This document shows positions 58,785 to 64,000 of a stretch of 64,000 nucleotides of DNA, one piece after another (the first letter of the stretch is position 1; each line of letters begins with the position of its first letter). Below the pieces are notes generated by a model. That model had not been told where the DNA came from and ran no database searches. It saw nothing but the letters and a program-made list of their open reading frames with translations. Source of the DNA: Naganishia liquefaciens (taxonomy: Eukaryota; Basidiomycota; Tremellomycetes; Filobasidiales; Filobasidiaceae); NCBI GenBank assembly GCA_013423385.1, contig BLZA01000023.1:251782-315781 (forward strand). Reading direction: 5' to 3'. The translations under genes and the position numbers were made by a program.

Positions 58785-59657
58785 GGCGAAGCGACTTGAC
58801 TGCGTAGAGCGAATGAGTTCCAAACTCGAAAAGTGGCTTTTCACGCCCCCTTGGTGGATTACCTCCTCACTGTGAATCCGTCGCACGAGCTTAGAAAGCT
58901 GCTTATATCCAAGAATTGCGTCTGCGGAGGATGAATAGGCGAATCTCGCTAGTCTTGCTCATGTGGAAGATCCCCTTGCGTATCTTTCTTTCTCAACCTC
59001 TTTTGCAGTAAAGGATGGCTATTCCTTTGATACCTGGACGGGCTCTTACCTTTTTACTTGTCAGGGGTAGTGGCAGTGCCTTGTGAGGAGGATGCCAATC
59101 GGACATCGCCTTGGTGATCTTGGGCCTGAGACATCGCTAGACGGCGATTCGCAGAGCAATTTCGCGTTACAGACGCTTTCTAAAGTAGACCTCAGGAAAT
59201 GGTTTTCATACCGAACTCTCATCCTGAGCTCTCTCAAGGCGACTGACGATCAACGCAGGAATGGTGTACACTGCCTGAATCCGCTTCCTCGCCGAAAAGG
59301 ACGAGCCCCAACATGAAACGCGATTGAGTCGCCCATCCGTCGGCCGATCAGCTGACCATGCCGCCATTTATTGTTCAATCCTCCTTTGGTCCTTTGGCAC
59401 ACTCTCATGACATCATGAGCTAGCTTCCATCAACCTTTCCAACACAGTATCTCGAGTTTGTTTACATTTTTTCCTGTGCTGAACTTGACAAGCCGGCCGT
59501 CCCACGGTAATATATACACAGCCCCTCGTTGAAAGGGCAAAGTTTACTTTGCCTTTTGCACTAGAGCCCCATTCTTGCAATTTCTTGCCATTGCTGTAAT
59601 CCTATCCATCTCCACTACCATCTTCCACTCGAAACAGCCAAATCACAATCTTTCATC
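58785..59657. promoter_or_regulatory. Divergent upstream region of the rhodopsin gene
   Basis: About 870 bp between the hypothetical gene and the rhodopsin. A TATATA at 59511-59516 is about 145 bp before the rhodopsin ATG, and the leader after it is pyrimidine-rich. No light-response element is claimed. Confidence 0.45.
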
Positions 59658-61039
59658 ATGGCGTACGGGCCCCTCGATGCTAATCCCATCAGCTCCACCA
59701 TTCACTTGACGAAAGGTACTTCCATATGGTTGTACGTAGCGTGTGCTTTCATGGGCTTGTCTACCGCCGTGAGTGTTGCGATTGCGTAGGAGGGGGAGAT
59801 CTAACGGCTAAGCGCCTTTGGGGCAGATCATGGCCTTCCTGACTAGGAAGCGCGTTCGAGGAACTCGAATCTTTCACCAGCTTGCTACCGTCATCCTTGG
59901 TATGTCGATTGGCGAATGCGGGCTATTGCTCAGCTTACTTCCCCACGTGTATTTGTCCCTTCAGCCGTCTCTACCGTGAACTACTTCAGTTTGGCGTCGA
60001 ACTTGGGTTCTGTGCCTGTCCTCACTACGATGCGACGAGAAGGCACCCGAGCGATTTGGTACTCTCGTTACATCGACTGGATCATCACTACCCCTATGCT
60101 CTTGTTGGTTCTGTTGCTCGCAACCGGGTTGCCTTTGGGTGATATTACCACCATCCTCGCTTGTGAGCTCTCGCGGTTCTCTGTCATCATTATCCCTCCG
60201 GTTCATTCCTGTTGATTACGTTGCAGTCAACATCGTGATGTTCGCTTGCTTGTTGATCGGCGCACTGATTTCAAGCGACTACAAATGGGGCTTTTTCTCC
60301 TTCGCCATTGCCGCTATGTTGTACGTGGCCTACCACATTCTGTCGTCGGCGCGAGGCTCGGCACGCCTGATGGGCCTTGACTGGGGCCGGACCTTCACCC
60401 GATCGTCCGGTTTGCTGGTCTTTACATGGGCACTTTACGTGGGTGCATTCGCACGAACATTTAGAAAGGCGCTAACTCTTTTCGCCATGCAGCCCATCTG
60501 CTGGGCTCTGAGTGAGGGCGGAAACGTCATGGGCGCCTCGGGCGAGATGATCTTCTACAGTACGTGGTCAACACCTCTCTCATGCCGCCCACTGAGCTGA
60601 ACTGACCTGCCCTGATTCCACACAGGCATTCTCGACATCTTGTCCAAGCCCGTGTTCCTGTAAGTTTTGCCTCTCAGCTCCCCGTTTCCAATCTGATCGA
60701 TGCTTCGCGCCCAGCTTCATGCACGTCATGGCGATTTCGAAGCTCCCTTATGCCGATCTCGGACTCACGAGCGGCAAGTACTCGGACCCCGTCAACAGCG
60801 GAGTCGGGCACCACCATCCGCTCGGTAACACCACCTCGCACGCCCGTTCCAGCGTGACCGCTCACGGGGCTGGTGCTGATGTCGCTCACGAGCACAAGAA
60901 GTCGCCCTTCGGCTTCCTCAACCGAAAGGTTGAACACGACAACCAAACTCCTATGCAACACTCCAACGTGGCTGTCGGCAGCCAAGCTCCAGTTCTCAAT
61001 CAGCCCACCACCACCACCAACACAGCCGCCGCTGTCTGA
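59658..61039 (+). CDS. Microbial (type I) rhodopsin, fungal opsin
   Basis: Seven exons (59658-59768, 59827-59899, 59965-60162, 60227-60438, 60493-60559, 60626-60659, 60715-61039) give 339 residues with seven membrane helices. Helix C has YSRYIDWIITTPMLLLVLLL: Arg96 and Asp99 correspond to bacteriorhodopsin Arg82 and the counter-ion Asp85. Helix G has EMIFYSILDILSKPVFLFMH with Asp224 and the retinal Schiff-base Lys228. WALYPICWALSEGG is the conserved helix F retinal pocket. The residue at the Asp96 proton-donor position is Val110, and Asn129 stands where bacteriorhodopsin has Asp115. The C-terminal 100 residues are a His/Ser/Thr-rich cytosolic tail (HHHPLGNTTSHARSSVTAH). Because Lys is kept, this is a real photoreceptor candidate rather than an opsin-related Hsp30-type protein. 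Confidence 0.93.
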
Positions 61040-61531
61040 ACACCTCGTACAGGCTAAAGCTTCTCGGTAATTGGGTCTGGATGGGACTGTGTTTGTGTTT
61101 TATCTAGATGGCAGCATTGCGTTTCTGTGCATGCGGACGATGAATACTCTCTGCTTCTGCGTTGTTACTATGATACAGCCTATGCGATCAAGTACTGCAT
61201 GCGTGCCTGTAATCGTCTACAGCTTTTCTGTTGAAGCACCGCCAACTCTCGGCCCTAGCCTCTAATATCGCTCGGCAAGACAATTGTTTCCGGTTATCTG
61301 CACGCGGGGCAAACGAGAGATTATTGAGCAACGAATATTGGAGACGTAGATCTCCGGTCTGTGCCTGTCTACTATTGGGTTGTCTCCCCTCGTCACTCGT
61401 ACATCGAGGTATCGTGCCCCAGAGGATGCCCTATTGTCTGTGAACGCGCTTTCATTGCAGACAACTTGACGCGAATCAGGCGGAGCGACGAACAGGCTCA
61501 GGCAGGGACAAGATCGACATACTTCAAGCTC
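61040..61531. other. Spacer between the rhodopsin and the Zn2Cys6 gene
   Basis: About 490 bp between two plus-strand genes. It contains 3' sequence of the rhodopsin and the upstream region of the factor. No separate gene is seen. Confidence 0.4.
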
Positions 61532-64000
61532 ATGGAAGATACCACTCACGACTCGGGCACATCGATGCCAGAAGCCAGCTCTTCGCGAATGCCAACGTCT
61601 TCAATACAATCTTACTCAGCTCCACGGGATCCTGGACACGCGAACGATAGTGCTTCAGCTAGTCCAGTAGACACGACCGCCAATCAGCCTGCGCCGCAGG
61701 CATTAACGGCGACTGTCGCCAGCTCTGCAGTCCCTACCGGAAATGGGACGCCAATACCGAGGATAGTAACCGACAAGGGCACGACTTCAGGAAGAACGAG
61801 TTACAGTTGCGCAGAATGCAAGAGATTGAAACTGAAATGTTCTAGGTGAGTCTTCCCATTAGCCCGATTGTAGGTAGGAGATTGATCCATGTCGACAGGT
61901 CTTGGCCATGTACATCGTGCGTTCGACGCGGAGTCGAGCAGATCTGTCCAAGCGGTGCGATGACAGGGGGAAAGGGTCGTCGGTAGGTCAAAGGCGCCCC
62001 GGCCACAAAATTCCTCAGGACGACTGTGACTCACATACACCGGAACCAGGCTAATCCTTGCGGATACGAAAGAACTTCACGAGCGTATTGCCGACCTCGA
62101 GAAGGCCCTTGCCGTCGCTCACGCCAAGACAACAGCAGAACCGCATAATTTACTCACCAATACCTACCTGTATTCTCCTCGTGATCCGAATACCGGCAAA
62201 GGTTCCATAGGCAGAAAGGGCAAGCTACCAAGCCGTCTAGCGGGATCCAGCAAGATAGGTCGAAGAGGACGGGGAGAAGACGAAGACGACGAAGATTCGG
62301 GCATGACGGACGACGAATCGGGGGAAATATCGCTGGGGACTTTGACAATCGGGGCAAACGGGGAAGCGCAATTCGTGGGGGCATCCGCAGGGAGCTCTTT
62401 GCTGCACGTACGTGTCGGGCAGTCCTTGCTTGCGCAATGCTCATCAATCACGATCAGGCCGAAGGTCCATCACCTTCCGGGAACGCGACAGACTATACAT
62501 CTCGAAACGGCCCTCCTACTATCCTGCATCATCCGAGACTGTCACGCGGAACCCAATACATCACGGGTTCAGCTCTAGGAATATCGAGTCCCGCGGAGGA
62601 GAATCTCCTAGACGATTTCCCCTTCATCGGCGTCAATGGCAACAATCTTTCCCTTCTGGAATTGTGGGGCCTGCTACCTGCATGGGAAGCCGAGTCCCCT
62701 GTCGAAAACTCTGGCAGAGTCGCGGATGAAGGCAATAGAATGGTCCAGGCGTATTGGGAAAACGTCGGGTGGATGTACGATTGTATACCGAGGGTGATCT
62801 TCGACAATGACTATCTGCCGAGTGTATATTCCCCAACACTTCCGCCGAATCCGCACAAGCTTGCAGTCGTGTATCTGGTGATGGCGCTGGGTGTCATGTT
62901 CGATTTGGAGAGGAGAGAGCCATGTATGTTCTAAGGAGCGAGACCGTATCGGTACTGATCGAAGCTTCCTACAGTTGATCCCCTCGCAGCCGAGCTGTTT
63001 CGTCTTGGCTCCGCTTGTCTCACAGTGAACGGCGCCCTGTCCAGGCCTTCGGTTGCCACGGTCCAAGCGTTGAACCTTATCGGTAACTTCATGCTCAATC
63101 AGCGTGAAGCCAACGGCGCCAATGCATACTGGCCGATTCTCGGGGTCGGAGGTTACACAGTGACAGCTCTTGGGCTTCATCGCGATGGAACAGCATTTAG
63201 TGGCTTGTCTCCTTACGAAACAGAGGAGAGAAGAAAGGTCTTTTGGGAAATGATGACGCTGGATCGCCTGCAAGCCATGTGTTTCGCCCGACCTTGTGCA
63301 CTCAGCAATAGATCGGTCGACACCAAGTTCCCAGGCGAAGACGCTCTGATTGGAGAAGAAGGATTGCCGGATCAAGACCATTTCCACGACGCCAAGTATA
63401 GGCTGGTCTACATAATGGACAAGGTCATTGACGAGCAGACCAAGACCAGTCGAACTTCTTACAAGGATATTCTGGCAATCGACGACGAGATCCAGAAGTT
63501 TGCTAGGGAACTGCCACGGGAAATGCAACCGGGAGTCAAGGCCAGCTCCTTGGAACTAGGTCCCGAAATAAATCCACATACAATCCTGCACAGGTTCAGT
63601 ATACGGCTCTTGATACAGGAAACAGTCATCTACCTGCACCGGGCCTACTTTGTCAAGGCGCTGGAAGAAGTATGTCATTGCACCTTAAATTGTGACATGC
63701 TGACTTTCGTATTTAGAATCCGCTGGATCCCTCGAAGTCCGATGGAAGATATTCCCGTTCATTTCTCAGCGTGTTTGAAGCTTGCGTCGAATTGATCAGT
63801 ATTGTCAGGCAGAGCGTTATTTATCATCCTGCTCTAATCGGAAGGTGAGTGACTGTGTCATTTGCCCGAGCTATTATCTGACATGTCTCACGTCATGAAT
63901 AGGTGGTGGTTTTATTGGTGTAAGTGACACATCTCTCTAGTAAAGCATGGATTATGATGTGTTTCATGTTCTCCAGTCCACGCATTTTCCGCCGCTGTAT
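61532..64000 (+). CDS. Zn2Cys6 fungal-specific transcription factor (3' end outside window)
   Basis: Visible exons are 61532-61845, 61899-61982, 62050-62407, 62458-62923, 62975-63669, 63717-63844, 63903-63919 and 63977 onward. The start is MEDTTHDSGTSMPEASSSRM. The binuclear zinc cluster is YSCAECKRLKLKCSRSWPCT with Cys at 93, 96, 103, 109, 112 and 121, followed by a short coiled coil (LHERIADLEKALAVAH) and an acidic linker. The fungal-specific middle region reads YWENVGWMYDCIPRVIFDND, LAVVYLVMALGVMFDLE, AYWPILGVGGYTVTALGLHR and EERRKVFWEMMTLDRLQAMC, where FWE..xLDR is the family signature. The regulated genes are unknown. Exon 7 is only 17 nt. Confidence 0.9.

Overview
The window is nuclear DNA of an intron-rich fungus, most likely a basidiomycete yeast or its relative (Tremellomycetes is my best guess, from general gene style only). 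Genes lie on both strands with short spacers. Most introns are 48-65 nt with GT-AG ends and CTAAC/CTAAT-like branch sites. The families present are fungal ones: ERT1, Zn2Cys6 factors, a fungal rhodopsin, a DUF1996-WSC protein and a CSC1/OSCA channel. I saw no transposon, rRNA, tRNA or CRISPR that I could support. I placed exon boundaries by hand. For about twenty genes the spliced lengths are multiples of three and the phases agree.

Layout. 1-7255: 3' part of a V-ATPase proteolipid gene (+), a Gly/Gln-rich protein with an EF-hand-like loop (+), an AIG1/FAR-17a membrane protein (+), a complex I accessory subunit (-) and a Gfo/Idh/MocA oxidoreductase (+). 8719-24000: a secreted DUF1996 + two-WSC protein (+), a WDR48/UAF1-like WD40 protein (-) divergent from alpha-SNAP (+), a degenerate amidase-like gene (-), a small secreted Cys-containing protein (-) and PDX1/SNZ vitamin B6 synthase (-). 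24481-36050: a Cdc4/FBXW7-type F-box WD40 protein (-), ATP synthase subunit b (-) divergent from PET117 (+), two small uncharacterised genes (-), cytosolic tyrosyl-tRNA synthetase (+) and an RS-tailed cyclophilin (-). 38225-48415: an HSF-type factor (+), a CSC1/OSCA channel (+) and phosphoglycerate kinase (-). 49199-64000: a large acidic protein with a YDR124W-like helical bundle (-), ERT1-type gluconeogenesis regulator (+), an unknown gene (-), a microbial rhodopsin (+) and a Zn2Cys6 factor cut by the window end (+).

Most genes are ordinary housekeeping genes. Several serve energy metabolism (V-ATPase, complex I, ATP4, PET117, PGK1, ERT1), but they do not form an obvious cluster. The notable signals are in gene structure. 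The tyrosyl-tRNA synthetase gene needs a 2-nt micro-exon to keep its frame and a conserved Asp. The AIG1-like gene has a 7-nt exon. At least eight introns use a GCAAGT (GC-AG) donor, which is many for about 110 introns. The rhodopsin keeps the retinal lysine and counter-ion but has Val at the proton-donor position. No wholly new multi-gene system was evident.
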